43,146 nt of DNA from Candidatus Heimdallarchaeota archaeon LC_2 (GTDB lineage: Archaea > Asgardarchaeota > Heimdallarchaeia > Heimdallarchaeales > Kariarchaeaceae), in the NCBI GenBank assembly GCA_001940725.1, contig MDVR01000058.1:1-43146 (forward strand), written 5' to 3'. Below the pieces are notes generated by a model. It had not been told where the DNA came from, did no database searches, and worked only from the letters and a program-made list of their open reading frames with translations. The translations under genes were made by a program, and so were the position numbers. Below, in pieces: positions 19,160 through 27,560 of the stretch (position 1 is the stretch's first letter; every line of letters starts with the position of its first letter).

Positions 19160-19345
19160 GGGAGTCGTTTCCCAGTATTAAGAATACAAAATCCCACATA
19201 ATAGGCAAGGCACTCTGAAAAGAGTAACAGTTACATACTATTGGGATGCAAACAGGCTATTGGAGGTATATCACCAATAGTGGGGTTCCTGTCAGTAACC
19301 CCATTGTAGCGTCTTCGGGCAGTTACAAGAAAAGTATATACTTTT
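19160..19345 (+). ncRNA. Candidate structured non-coding RNA with pseudoknot
   Basis: A 381-nt gap between two genes holds a G/C-richer segment that folds extensively. Elements seen: GGGA/TCCC hairpin (19160-19173); GTATT/AATAC hairpin (19175-19187); a long-range stem ATCCCA (19191-19196) with TGGGAT (19242-19247), continued by ATAG/CTAT; inside it a perfect ACTCT-GAAA-AGAGT tetraloop hairpin (19212-19225); CTATTGG/CCAATAG (19257-19280); TGGGGTT/AACCCCA (19281-19303); and a terminal TTGTA/TACAA hairpin capped by GTC-TTCG-GGC (19304-19328). ACAGG (19252-19256) can pair with CCTGT (19288-19292) in a hairpin loop, making a pseudoknot. It ends in the palindrome AAAAGTATATACTTTT plus a further T. 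It does not match RNase P, SRP, 5S or tRNA consensus that I can recall. Confidence 0.65.
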
Positions 19346-19407
19346 TAACTGATTAGATAACTAATTCCATTCAAAATTTGTTCTAGATAAATTGTTAGAA
19401 CATTTGA

Positions 19408-19416
19408 ATTTATAAT
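19408..19416 (+). promoter_or_regulatory. TATA box of the synthetase gene
   Basis: AATTTATAA about 30 nt before ATG 19446 predicts a very short leader. It shows the synthetase has its own promoter, so the RNA at 19160-19345 is unlikely to be just its leader. Confidence 0.5.
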
Positions 19417-19445
19417 ATCCAAAACTTCCGTGAAAATAGATACCA

Positions 19446-20792
19446 ATGGTTGATATCAAATTAGGTTTTGACAAAAGATACAAAACACATAGAACAATAG
19501 ACATCAATGCTGAAAATGCGGGGGATGAAGCTCTAATTGCAGGATGGGTTACAGTACATCGGCATAAAGGTAAAATTATATTTGTGAAGATACGGGATAG
19601 TAAGGGAATTGCTCAAATTGTTATTAAGCAAGGAGAGGCTTCAGAAGAATTGTGGACTATAGCTGAAAAACTTAATTTAGAAAGTGTGATTAGTGTTAAG
19701 GGAACCATAATCGCTGACGATAGGTCTCACACAGGGGCTGAACTAAAACCATTGGAATTAAATGTGTTAGCTGATGCTGAAACATTACCAATTGATTTAA
19801 CTTCCAAGAAGACTGAGACCTTGATTGATACGATTTTTGAATACAGACAGTTATCAATCAGAAGACCGGAAGCAATTGCTGTGTTTAGAATTAAACATCA
19901 CATTGGACAAGCGGTTCGTGAATTCTATACAAGCGCAGGCTTTTATGAAATTTGGACTCCATATGTTTTAGGTGCATCCACAGAGGGAGGCGCTGAAATG
20001 TTCAAAGTTGACTACTTCGGTGAGGAAGCAGTATTGGCACAGAGCTGTCAGTTCTACAAACAAGCATCAATATTCAGTTTAGAAAAGGTGTTTGGGATCA
20101 TTCCTTCTTGGCGTGCAGAAAAATCGCGTACTCCAAAACATGTTAACGAATTTCATCAAATAGAGACTGAAATCGCTTTTGGCTCTGATGAGACCATCAT
20201 GCAAGTTCAAGAACAATTGGTCCACCATATACTAAAAACAGTAATTGAAAAATGCCAAGAGGATCTCAAATTCTTGGGAAGGAGTGATCTAAAGGTCCCT
20301 ACTATACCATTCAAACGTTTTACTTTTGGAGAGGCAAAGGCTTTGGGAACGAAATTAGTAAAGGAAGAAATGGATATGGATGAGCCAGAAGGAGATTTAT
20401 CTACCCCGGCAGAGACTGCATTATCACGTCATATTGGAGAACCATTCTTCATTACACACTGGCCTACTGAACTTCGTGGTATGTATTATGGATCAGATCC
20501 CGAAAATGATGATATCACTCTATCAATCGATTTGGTAGCTCCAGAAGGGGTTGGTGAATTATCATCTGGCGGAGTAAGAGTAAATGATGCCGATACTTTG
20601 GTTCAGCGTATCTTGAAAAAAGATATGGACCCTGAGATGTTCCGTTGGTATATTGATATGTTCAAATTTGGTGGAGCCCCACATGCAGGATTCGGTCTAG
20701 GATTCGAACGAATAACACGTTGGATAACTGGCGTAGCTCATATTCGAGAAGCAATAATGTTTCCAAGAACACCTGACTTACTTACTCCATAA
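19446..20792 (+). CDS. aspS: Class IIb aspartyl(-like) tRNA synthetase
   Basis: 448 residues, the length of archaeal AspRS. An N-terminal OB-fold anticodon-binding domain (AGWVTVHRHKGKIIFVKIRDSKG) precedes the class II core: motif 2 WRAEKSRTPKHVNEFHQIETEIAF, motif 3 HAGFGLGFERITRW. LAQSCQFYKQ resembles AspRS LAQSPQLYKQ, while DLVAPEGVGELSSGG resembles the equivalent AsnRS stretch, so the amino-acid specificity is not certain from these motifs. It is predicted to charge tRNAAsp (possibly also tRNAAsn in a non-discriminating manner). The residue after GWV, used to tell discriminating from non-discriminating archaeal enzymes, is Thr here, neither of the usual Trp or His. Confidence 0.85.
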   Translation: MVDIKLGFDKRYKTHRTIDINAENAGDEALIAGWVTVHRHKGKIIFVKIRDSKGIAQIVIKQGEASEELWTIAEKLNLESVISVKGTIIADDRSHTGAELKPLELNVLADAETLPIDLTSKKTETLIDTIFEYRQLSIRRPEAIAVFRIKHHIGQAVREFYTSAGFYEIWTPYVLGASTEGGAEMFKVDYFGEEAVLAQSCQFYKQASIFSLEKVFGIIPSWRAEKSRTPKHVNEFHQIETEIAFGSDETIMQVQEQLVHHILKTVIEKCQEDLKFLGRSDLKVPTIPFKRFTFGEAKALGTKLVKEEMDMDEPEGDLSTPAETALSRHIGEPFFITHWPTELRGMYYGSDPENDDITLSIDLVAPEGVGELSSGGVRVNDADTLVQRILKKDMDPEMFRWYIDMFKFGGAPHAGFGLGFERITRWITGVAHIREAIMFPRTPDLLTP

Positions 20793-20811
20793 TTTGATAA
20801 TTTAGAATATA

Positions 20812-21462
20812 TTAATATCTTAAATCTCGTAAAAATTTACCAATGTCAGTTGCAATCCAAAATGCCACAGTATTTGCTGGTTTACCTTCGACTTCCATTA
20901 AATGATTCGCTCCACCGATCCTACTTACCTTTGCATGTCTAGCCATCATTGTGGTTTGATTTTTTAATCTATCATCAGTCCCTCTATTACTTTTACTCCC
21001 CTGGCAAAATAAACCATCTCCCATTAATGCAGTTAAGGCTGAAGTATCTACCAATTCTGGACGATTTGGGGGATACATTGGATAGCTGATACATATTGTT
21101 GGGGGGATTCCAAAATCTGCATAGGAAATACTTGCAACTCGTAAAGCAGTGAGTCCTCCTATACCTATACCTCCTACACACCATTTCTTATCAGGGAATT
21201 TACTTATTGCATAATTCCAAACTTCAAGATATGCTAGATCCAGAATTTGTGGACTGTCTGCTTTGTTTTGTTTTTTCATTTGAAAAGGGAAGTTAAATCG
21301 GAGTGAGGATATGTCTTTTTCTCGTAGTTTTTTGGATAAATGGGGTAATATTCCTTCATTCATCTTTAGCTTTTCAGCTGGTGCCAAGATGACTCCCCAT
21401 TCCCCATTGGCCTTGACAACTTCTCCTTCCATTTCAATATCAAAAGGGATTTTAATACTCAA
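20812..21462 (-). CDS. KANL3/Tex30-like hydrolase-fold protein, triad degraded
   Basis: 216 residues of the compact alpha/beta-hydrolase group that includes Tex30 and KANL3. The expected nucleophile elbow G-x-S-x-G-G reads GIGIGG, with Gly in place of Ser. The expected acid motif GTRD-P-F-G-T reads GSKS-N-R-G-T, with Ser in place of Asp. His is kept in GGANHLMEV. Two of three catalytic residues are therefore missing and hydrolase activity is unlikely; a binding or structural role is inferred. The start appears to be TTG at 21462; ATG at 21432 is the alternative. The zinc protein gene lies 66 nt upstream in the same direction and may share its transcript. Confidence 0.75.
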   Translation of the reverse strand: MSIKIPFDIEMEGEVVKANGEWGVILAPAEKLKMNEGILPHLSKKLREKDISSLRFNFPFQMKKQNKADSPQILDLAYLEVWNYAISKFPDKKWCVGGIGIGGLTALRVASISYADFGIPPTICISYPMYPPNRPELVDTSALTALMGDGLFCQGSKSNRGTDDRLKNQTTMMARHAKVSRIGGANHLMEVEGKPANTVAFWIATDIGKFLRDLRY

Positions 21463-21528
21463 TGTTGTTTGTATAGGTTGTCCTAATATAATTGTATAGA
21501 TATCACAGATGGATCAATTCTTAAATCT

Positions 21529-21747
21529 TCAATATTTCAAATAATCGTCAATATTTTTTGGAAGCGATCCTTTGCTTGGTATTGGTTTACCTTTTGAAAT
21601 TATTTGAATGCAAACCTGACAAATGCCCTGCTTAAAACCAGCACAAAATTGACAATATTCTTTGAAACACTGAGAACACTGTTTGGTTGCGATGTTAACT
21701 CTGCATTTCTCACATTTTTTGGGTAACATTATAGTTTCATTATTCAA
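21529..21747 (-). CDS. Small zinc-binding protein (four CxxC knuckles)
   Basis: 72 residues with CEKC, CSQC, CQFC and CQVC spaced as two interleaved treble-cleft or B-box-like zinc sites, followed by a Lys/Pro-rich tail. Eight cysteines are enough for two zinc ions. Two starts are possible, ATG 21747 and ATG 21729 (MLPKKCEKC). It may be co-transcribed with the degraded hydrolase-fold gene. Function unknown; such knuckles mediate protein or nucleic-acid binding. Confidence 0.7.
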   Translation of the reverse strand: MNNETIMLPKKCEKCRVNIATKQCSQCFKEYCQFCAGFKQGICQVCIQIISKGKPIPSKGSLPKNIDDYLKY

Positions 21748-21969
21748 TTATACATCGTCATTCTTCTTTGTTTTTGTTTAAGAATTAAGAAATCTTCAAA
21801 ATTTGTGATATTATTTAAATAAATTTGACTTTATCTTTGGATTTCTCCAATTACTTACTTTAATACAGTTTTTACTAATTAATGAAACCAAAATTATAAC
21901 AATATTGGAAAAATTTAGTATATCGTAATAGTATTATCACATATTCAATATTGATTTGGGATTTGAAAT

Positions 21970-22914
21970 ATGAGAGAAAAAATAATTGAAACTTTGAATT
22001 TATCCAAGAAATTTAAAGGGAACGTTGAGGCCCTCAAGTCTCTAAACCTAATAATTAAATCAGGAGAATCGGTTGGTTATATTGGTCCAAATGGCGCGGG
22101 TAAAACAACTACAATCCAAATTATTCTAAATTTGATTAGAGCAACTACTGGTGAGGTATATTTATTTGGTGAAAAATTGAATGGCAATTCAAAACAACAT
22201 TTGAGTCGTATAGGTGCTTTAGTTGAAATACCCGGCTTTTATGAATATCTAACACCCATTCAGTTTTTGAATCATGTTTGTAGAATACATCGAATTGAAA
22301 AAAAAGAAATCGATTCTCAAATATTAAATACTTTGAACCTTATGAAATTAAAGGAGGTTGCGAACGAGAAAATTGGATCTTTTAGTACTGGAATGAAAAG
22401 ACGATTAGCTATAGCTCAAGTGCTAGTACATGATCCCGATCTAATAATATTAGATGAACCAACAAATGGCCTTGACCCAAAAGGAGTTAGAGAAGTAAGG
22501 GATATAATTAAAAAACTACATAAATCTGGGAAAACTATTTTCATATCCTCACATAATCTAACCGAAGTTTCTGAAATCGCTGAAAGAGTTATATTTCTAA
22601 ACAAAGGTAAGATTATTGAAGATGCAAACATGTCTTCCTTAAGAGATAGAATCAAGTCCACACACATCGAAATTCATTTTACTGGAGATTTATCCAACCA
22701 TCAGAAAGAAACAATTAGAAAGATACCAGGAATAATCAATGTTGATTTTAGTAGAATAACTTCTGTTGAGTACTCAGATTTAAAACAGAATCCAGAAACA
22801 ATTCTTCAAGAACTGATTAAAAAAGATTTAATGATCTCGTCTTTTATGCCTAGAAAAATGACACTTGAGGACTTATATCTGCAGTTATATGGCTCGGAGG
22901 AAAGTCTACGATGA
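21970..22914 (+). CDS. ABC transporter ATP-binding protein
   Basis: 314 residues. Walker A is GPNGAGKTT (about residues 39-47), the signature is FSTGMKRR, Walker B is LIILDEPTNGLDP, and the H-loop is SSHNLTE. The C-terminal extension of about 85 residues is typical of ABC-2 drug/antibiotic-type exporters. It overlaps the permease gene by 4 nt (ATGA), the usual sign of coupled translation. Two identical CAATATTG palindromes (21900-21907 and 21946-21953) flank the presumed promoter. The substrate is unknown. Confidence 0.95.
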   Translation: MREKIIETLNLSKKFKGNVEALKSLNLIIKSGESVGYIGPNGAGKTTTIQIILNLIRATTGEVYLFGEKLNGNSKQHLSRIGALVEIPGFYEYLTPIQFLNHVCRIHRIEKKEIDSQILNTLNLMKLKEVANEKIGSFSTGMKRRLAIAQVLVHDPDLIILDEPTNGLDPKGVREVRDIIKKLHKSGKTIFISSHNLTEVSEIAERVIFLNKGKIIEDANMSSLRDRIKSTHIEIHFTGDLSNHQKETIRKIPGIINVDFSRITSVEYSDLKQNPETILQELIKKDLMISSFMPRKMTLEDLYLQLYGSEESLR

Positions 22915-23720
22915 GCATTATTAATGGTTGGAAAACGGATTATGAAGACCTTTGGTTTAATATAAAATTTGAATTGTTGAAAAATTGGGAAAGAAATCGA
23001 AGTACAATTGCAATTGTGATTGTAGTAATTACTGCTCTTCCCTTTTATCTAATTCCTATCCTTACTAACGCTGATTTTCCTAAATTCTATTATGAATATC
23101 TAGCAAATAATATGTTATTTGTAAATCTGATTTTAATAATGAATGCTATTCTTTTCGGATCAGATGCTTTAAACGGAGAACATCATGATAAAACAGTTTT
23201 GTTAATATATCCTCTTCCTCAGAGAAGACTAACAGTTGTAATTGCAAAGTATTTAACTCAATTATTAACTTCTTGGGCTTTGATTTTTATTTATTATTTG
23301 ATTATTGGAATTGAAGTTATGTTCATCTATGGATTTGAATCAATTACAGTCGATTTTATTAAATCATTACTTTTTTCATTGTTATATATGGCTACGTTGC
23401 TAGCTTTTGCATTTTTATTAAGTGCTATTGTAAAATCACCCACTATGAGCGTTGTACTAATGTTTTTTTCCATATTACTTTTGTTCCCCATAATAATAAT
23501 GGTACTTGTTTTATCTGACATTGGGACAACTTGGATATTTACGAATTATTCAATTATGATTACACTCATATTTAGATTTCCTACAGAAATATCACTTTCA
23601 GGAATTCAAACCGATTCTAATCTTATACCAGATTTCACTCTTGGCGTTATTGTCTGTTTAGTGTCTCTAACAATTTTTATCTTTGGGGCAATAAGATTAG
23701 AACTAAGGAGGGAGGTTTAA
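22911..23720 (+). CDS. ABC-2 type permease
   Basis: 269 residues with six predicted membrane helices, beginning IAIVIVVITALPFYLIPIL and ending LGVIVCLVSLTIFIFGAI. The N-terminal 30 residues are cytoplasmic. The GEHHDKTVLLIYPLPQRR stretch between the second and third helices is the characteristic coupling element of ABC-2 permeases, where it contacts the ATPase. It is the membrane partner of the ATPase encoded immediately upstream and is followed after 2 nt by a third operon gene. Confidence 0.92.
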   Translation: MSIINGWKTDYEDLWFNIKFELLKNWERNRSTIAIVIVVITALPFYLIPILTNADFPKFYYEYLANNMLFVNLILIMNAILFGSDALNGEHHDKTVLLIYPLPQRRLTVVIAKYLTQLLTSWALIFIYYLIIGIEVMFIYGFESITVDFIKSLLFSLLYMATLLAFAFLLSAIVKSPTMSVVLMFFSILLLFPIIIMVLVLSDIGTTWIFTNYSIMITLIFRFPTEISLSGIQTDSNLIPDFTLGVIVCLVSLTIFIFGAIRLELRREV

Positions 23721-23722
23721 TA

Positions 23723-24337
23723 ATGCTAATCAAGGCAACTATACATTGGAACATACGTTTAATTAGTATATTAGTAATTGTAATGGTAATATTATCAGCA
23801 TCACTTGTGACAGCTCAAGGTAATAATACAAATCCTTCAAGATCCCACACAGATCATCAACTTACTCAAGTTGAAATTATTCAACCCAATTTATTCGTTA
23901 AAGATGTATTAATTAATCAGGGTGAACTTCCTGTGGAAGGTGAAATGGTCATTGTTGATCTTGAAATAACAAATGAAGATGATTTTGCTTATCTCGGATT
24001 AGAATTAATAGTCCAAATTGAAGAAAATGTATTCGTTCGACATGGTCCAAAACCTGTTCCTGAAGCATATAATAAAAGTTTGAGTGTTATAGCTGGGTTG
24101 ATTACAATCACTCAACAAATTTCATTTCGAGGTAATTTCGGTCAATACAAATTAACAGCTTCTCTTTCCTCAAATGGTACTATTCTTCCTAATAGTATCA
24201 ATGTTGTGACCTTTCAAGTAATTTCTCAACCAATTGGATCAATTACTAGTTTGGTATTTGCCATTATCTCAATCGTTTTGCTTTTGTTCGTTTTGATTCC
24301 GATTCCGTGGATAATTGAAAAATTGAAACCTCAATAA
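23723..24337 (+). CDS. Membrane-anchored extracellular accessory protein of ABC operon
   Basis: 204 residues. An N-terminal signal or anchor helix (ISILVIVMVILSASLVTAQ) is followed by an extracellular beta-sandwich (about 45-165; VDLEITNEDDFAYLGLELIVQIEEN) like the NEW3/CARDB-type domains often linked to ABC-2 exporters, and a C-terminal membrane helix (LVFAIISIVLLLFVLIPI). Tandem Shine-Dalgarno sequences (AAGGAGG 23705-23711, GGGAGG 23710-23715) lie inside the end of the permease gene, so it is efficiently translated from the operon mRNA. It may help present or receive the substrate. Confidence 0.75.
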   Translation: MLIKATIHWNIRLISILVIVMVILSASLVTAQGNNTNPSRSHTDHQLTQVEIIQPNLFVKDVLINQGELPVEGEMVIVDLEITNEDDFAYLGLELIVQIEENVFVRHGPKPVPEAYNKSLSVIAGLITITQQISFRGNFGQYKLTASLSSNGTILPNSINVVTFQVISQPIGSITSLVFAIISIVLLLFVLIPIPWIIEKLKPQ

Positions 24338-24344
24338 AATTTAA

Positions 24345-25310
24345 TTAGATATTAACTGACACTATTTTACTTTCAAACAAAGATTCAAGACTACTATGAT
24401 CTCTCTCCCATTCATTAGGATAGCCAATTGGACAACAAATTGCTTCTAGATTGTCCTCAACAATTTTTCGTTGTGGATAGTGTGTATGGCCAAACACAGA
24501 AATTCGTCTTAATTCATTGTTTATGCTCTTGATAATTCTTCCTAATTTTGTATTCCCGATAAACGCACTAAAAAAGTCCCAATCCAAATTACCTGTAAAT
24601 TTAACAAAATCTACAAATGGGACCATATGGGTCCCAATTACGACTGTGTCTACATTTTTTGATTCTAATTTTTTCAATTTTTTCAATTTATTATATTTGT
24701 TTAACTCTTCAATACTTGAATTACCTGAATCCCAATTCATTTCGATAAGATTGTCCGAAATGCTTTGCAGATCTTCAATCAATTCATTAGCAAAATGATC
24801 AGCAACAACATTATCATTATGATCACCAAATTTAGCATATTCTCTATCCATCCAAATTGCTCCACTCGATTTATTATATTTACTTGAATATTCCAAAATA
24901 CTAATTTTATCATCCCAAATCGGATTTCGTGTTGAGTAGTCATACCAACCCATTGTACCTACAAATGCCACATTATTAACGATTAAAGGTTGATTCGGTA
25001 AGTAATGCCAACCTAATTCCGTACTTAGTTGAGGTAATATTTGATAATATTTGGTCCAACTGGCATCGTGAGCTTTACTATTAACCCAGATATCATGATT
25101 TCCTGGACAATATATTTTCTTTTTTGCCGAAGTGAATATCCCTTCAAGAAATTTTTGTATGTAAGAAGTACTCCCAGCAATATCGCCTGTAACTAGTATT
25201 ATATCAGGTTCGATCGATTCTAAATACTCATTGAGCTGAACTAGAAATTTTGGATATCCACGTTTTTCTTGAATATCAATGTGTGGGTCAGAAAACATAA
25301 CGAGTTTCAT
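24345..25310 (-). CDS. Calcineurin-like metallophosphoesterase
   Basis: 321 residues with the complete two-metal motif set in order: SDPHID (D-x-H), VTGDIAG (GD), CPGNHDIW (GNHD), IGTHMVPF (His) and FGHTHYPQ (GHTH). It should hydrolyse phosphomonoesters or phosphodiesters with Mn or Fe/Zn. No signal peptide, so it is cytosolic. An insert between GNHD and the GTH motif (about 110-215) is mostly helical and may set specificity. Substrate unknown. It is convergent with the ABC operon and followed upstream by an unrelated minus-strand gene. Confidence 0.92.
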   Translation of the reverse strand: MKLVMFSDPHIDIQEKRGYPKFLVQLNEYLESIEPDIILVTGDIAGSTSYIQKFLEGIFTSAKKKIYCPGNHDIWVNSKAHDASWTKYYQILPQLSTELGWHYLPNQPLIVNNVAFVGTMGWYDYSTRNPIWDDKISILEYSSKYNKSSGAIWMDREYAKFGDHNDNVVADHFANELIEDLQSISDNLIEMNWDSGNSSIEELNKYNKLKKLKKLESKNVDTVVIGTHMVPFVDFVKFTGNLDWDFFSAFIGNTKLGRIIKSINNELRRISVFGHTHYPQRKIVEDNLEAICCPIGYPNEWERDHSSLESLFESKIVSVNI

Positions 25311-25409
25311 AATGAAATTCCATTGTTTATTCTATTAATTATCTGTATATATTAATATCCAGTTAAGCTAATAATGAGCTATTCACTTATTTTTTGTTTG
25401 TGTCAAAAA

Positions 25410-25787
25410 TTAAGATGCTTTTTCTTTCTCAATGGCTTGCTCAATAATAGCTCGATCAATTAGTACAATATCATTTACATCTTTCAAAAATTTAACTTTG
25501 AAGCCTTCTGTAAAAAATCCTAATGATGAAATTAACTCTTCAAAGTATAATTTTACTTTAGGATTACTAGTATCCCATGAGTCCAATGCCCCATAATTTG
25601 GTAGTTCATACCAAAACTCAAAATCATGATCTGCCTGTCCCATATCAACAATTTTAGTTCCTAAAAATTTTGATCCTTCAGGCATCGAATCCTTAAGTTT
25701 ATTCAATTTATCCTCACTTGTAAACCAATCCACAAAGTCGTGAAACTTACCTGGTTTCAATTTACCGGTTGCAATGCGATATATCAT
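25410..25787 (-). CDS. Small ferredoxin-like-fold protein, unknown
   Basis: 125 residues. MIYRIATGKLKPGKFHDFVDWF, followed by an acidic loop and FEFWYELPNYGALDSW, resembles dimeric alpha-beta barrel proteins such as NIPSNAP or antibiotic-biosynthesis monooxygenase-like domains. No catalytic residues can be named. A strong Shine-Dalgarno (AGGAGGA, reverse complement of 25793-25799) sits five bases before the ATG, unusual in this genome. Divergent from cutA. Confidence 0.65.
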   Translation of the reverse strand: MIYRIATGKLKPGKFHDFVDWFTSEDKLNKLKDSMPEGSKFLGTKIVDMGQADHDFEFWYELPNYGALDSWDTSNPKVKLYFEELISSLGFFTEGFKVKFLKDVNDIVLIDRAIIEQAIEKEKAS

Positions 25788-25861
25788 CTGTCTCCTCCTA
25801 TTGAAGCTAATTCAATTATCTCCATTCCCATTTAAACATTACTTGCAACCCTTCAATAATT

Positions 25862-25939
25862 AAAAATCGTGATTTTTATAGATTACACCTATTAATTTTA
25901 GTTTTGATTTTGTTAAATTATTTTGAATTCAAATCAAAA
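25862..25939. repeat. Inverted repeats upstream of cutA
   Basis: Within the 264-nt gap between divergent genes lie AAAAATC-GT-GATTTTT (25862-25877) and a 9-bp inverted repeat TTTTGATTT (25902-25910) with AAATCAAAA (25931-25939), whose spacer also holds the palindrome TTTGAATTCAAA (25922-25933). These could be operators. The rest of the gap is AT-rich promoter-like sequence with no gene seen. Confidence 0.3.
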
Positions 25940-26051
25940 GCTACAATAAAAGTATAGTTTTTTATATCAATGTAAAAAAAAATAGAAAATCTTGAAGATT
26001 ATTGGAATCATTGAATGGTAAGTTATTATTTGAATATTTCATTTTTTAATA

Positions 26052-26366
26052 ATGAGGAGACTTACTGTAATTCAAACCACAATTGATGATGAATTGATTG
26101 TTAATAATCTAGTTAATGGTTTGTTAGAAGAAAAATTAGTTGCTTGTGCTCAGGTGAGTAAAATAAGGTCTAGTTATTGGTGGAGAGATAAGATAGAGAG
26201 TGCCGATGAATTTTCGATTTTGTTTAAATTGCCATATGAGAATAAAAATCGTGTAATTCAATTCATAGAGAAAAATCATACATATGATTTACCTGAGATT
26301 AATATACAAGAACTAAGAACCACCGAGCGTTATTTTGAATATTGTCACGAAGTCTGTGATATATAA
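26052..26366 (+). CDS. cutA: CutA1 family protein
   Basis: 104 residues, the normal length. Family marks are KLVACAQVSKIRSSYWWRDKIE, E-FSILFKL and HTYDLPEI (consensus H-x-Y-x-x-P-E-I). CutA forms stable trimers with a ferredoxin-like fold and is linked to divalent-cation tolerance, though its exact role is unsettled. It is monocistronic, with an AT-rich upstream region carrying inverted repeats. Confidence 0.95.
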   Translation: MRRLTVIQTTIDDELIVNNLVNGLLEEKLVACAQVSKIRSSYWWRDKIESADEFSILFKLPYENKNRVIQFIEKNHTYDLPEINIQELRTTERYFEYCHEVCDI

Positions 26367-26468
26367 ATCAAAATCGATCAAATTAAGATAAACTTAGATT
26401 TTGATAATATCTAAATATAAGTAAAGTGAATGTATGGCTTTTAAAATATAATACTATACTTGAATTGA

Positions 26469-27560
26469 ATGGAAAATGAAGACCTTTCAATTAAGGATAA
26501 TATTACCGAAGCTTCCACTATTCCCTCAGATTTCTATTTCGAAAATCACTTCTATGATAAGAGTAAAAATAAAATTTTTGCAAAGACTTGGCAGTTCATA
26601 ACAGATACCGACAATGTGCGGGTTCCTGGGCAAGTTTTTCCTCATGTTCTGCTTGAAGGCTGTTTGGACGAACCTATCTTACTAAGTAGGGATTTCGACG
26701 ATGATGTGCATTGTTTATCCAATATTTGTACACACCGAGGTTTCTTATTGATTGAAAATGAAAGTAATATACGACAAATTAGATGTCGATACCATGGACG
26801 AAAATTTAAATTAGACGGGAAGTTTGAATCCATGCCAGAATTTGAATTAGTAAAAAACTTTCCTACAGAAGCGGATAACTTGACAAAAGTAAATTTTAAC
26901 ATATGGGGTAAATTTATTTTTGCATCAATTGATCCAAAATATAATTTTGATATCTTTATCAGAGAAATGGAAAAAAGAGTTGGCTGGCTACCATTAAATG
27001 AATTTAGATTTGATTCATCAAGATCGAAAGATTACCTTGTTCATGCAAATTGGGCCCTGTATTGCGATAATTACCTAGAAGGATTCCATATTCCCTATGT
27101 CCATCCGTCGTTAAATGAGGTCCTAGATTATGGGGACTATGAAACAGAAATTTATGACTATTGCAATCTACAATTAGGTATTGCAGAAGGTGCGGAAGAT
27201 ATATTTGATTTACCTCTAAATCATCCTGATACTGGAAGACGAATTGCAGCTTATTATTATTGGCTATTTCCTAACACTATGTTTAATTTTTACCCTTGGG
27301 GATTATCTATCAATATAATTAATCCGTTAGGGCCTGAGAGGACTAAAATTAAATTTCTGACTTATGTATGGAAACCAGAATTATTGGATAAAGGAGCTGG
27401 ATCTGGATTGGACCGAGTTGAAAGGGAAGATGAAGAAGTTGTTGAATTGGTACAAAAAGGTGTGAAATCGAGATTTTACAATTCCGGTCGTTTTTCTCCT
27501 ACAAGAGAACAGGGAGTACACCATTTTCATAAACTTTTATCTCAATTTATGAATGATTAA
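26469..27560 (+). CDS. Rieske non-heme iron oxygenase, alpha-subunit type
   Basis: 363 residues. The Rieske [2Fe-2S] cluster is bound by CTH (about 87-89) and CRYH (about 106-109). The mononuclear iron site is DNYLEGFHIPYVH (about 199-211). The C-terminal SRFYNSGRFSPTREQGVHHFH motif is typical of the choline/carnitine monooxygenase branch. The enzyme would insert oxygen from O2 into an organic substrate, drawing electrons from a reductase not encoded here. It depends on O2, which argues for an organism exposed to oxygen, and it may have been acquired from bacteria. It is tail-to-tail with the AlkC-like gene, with no bases between the stop codons. Confidence 0.92.
   Translation: MENEDLSIKDNITEASTIPSDFYFENHFYDKSKNKIFAKTWQFITDTDNVRVPGQVFPHVLLEGCLDEPILLSRDFDDDVHCLSNICTHRGFLLIENESNIRQIRCRYHGRKFKLDGKFESMPEFELVKNFPTEADNLTKVNFNIWGKFIFASIDPKYNFDIFIREMEKRVGWLPLNEFRFDSSRSKDYLVHANWALYCDNYLEGFHIPYVHPSLNEVLDYGDYETEIYDYCNLQLGIAEGAEDIFDLPLNHPDTGRRIAAYYYWLFPNTMFNFYPWGLSINIINPLGPERTKIKFLTYVWKPELLDKGAGSGLDRVEREDEEVVELVQKGVKSRFYNSGRFSPTREQGVHHFHKLLSQFMND

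Noticed and set aside
19160..19345. RNase P RNA, SRP RNA, 5S rRNA or tRNA in the gap before the synthetase
   Set aside because: None of the conserved cores I know (for example GGAAAGUCC of RNase P, the asymmetric loop of SRP helix 8, tRNA T-arm GGTTCRAATCC) is present.
19065..19445. A riboswitch or leader controlling the synthetase
   Set aside because: The synthetase has its own TATA box at 19408-19416, about 65 nt after the RNA ends, so the RNA is more likely an independent gene, though a read-through leader cannot be fully excluded.
18063..21910. Shared word AACAATATTGGAAA upstream of 18024 and 21970 as a common operator
   Set aside because: A 14-base AT-rich match is expected by chance at this window size and composition, and the positions relative to the genes differ.
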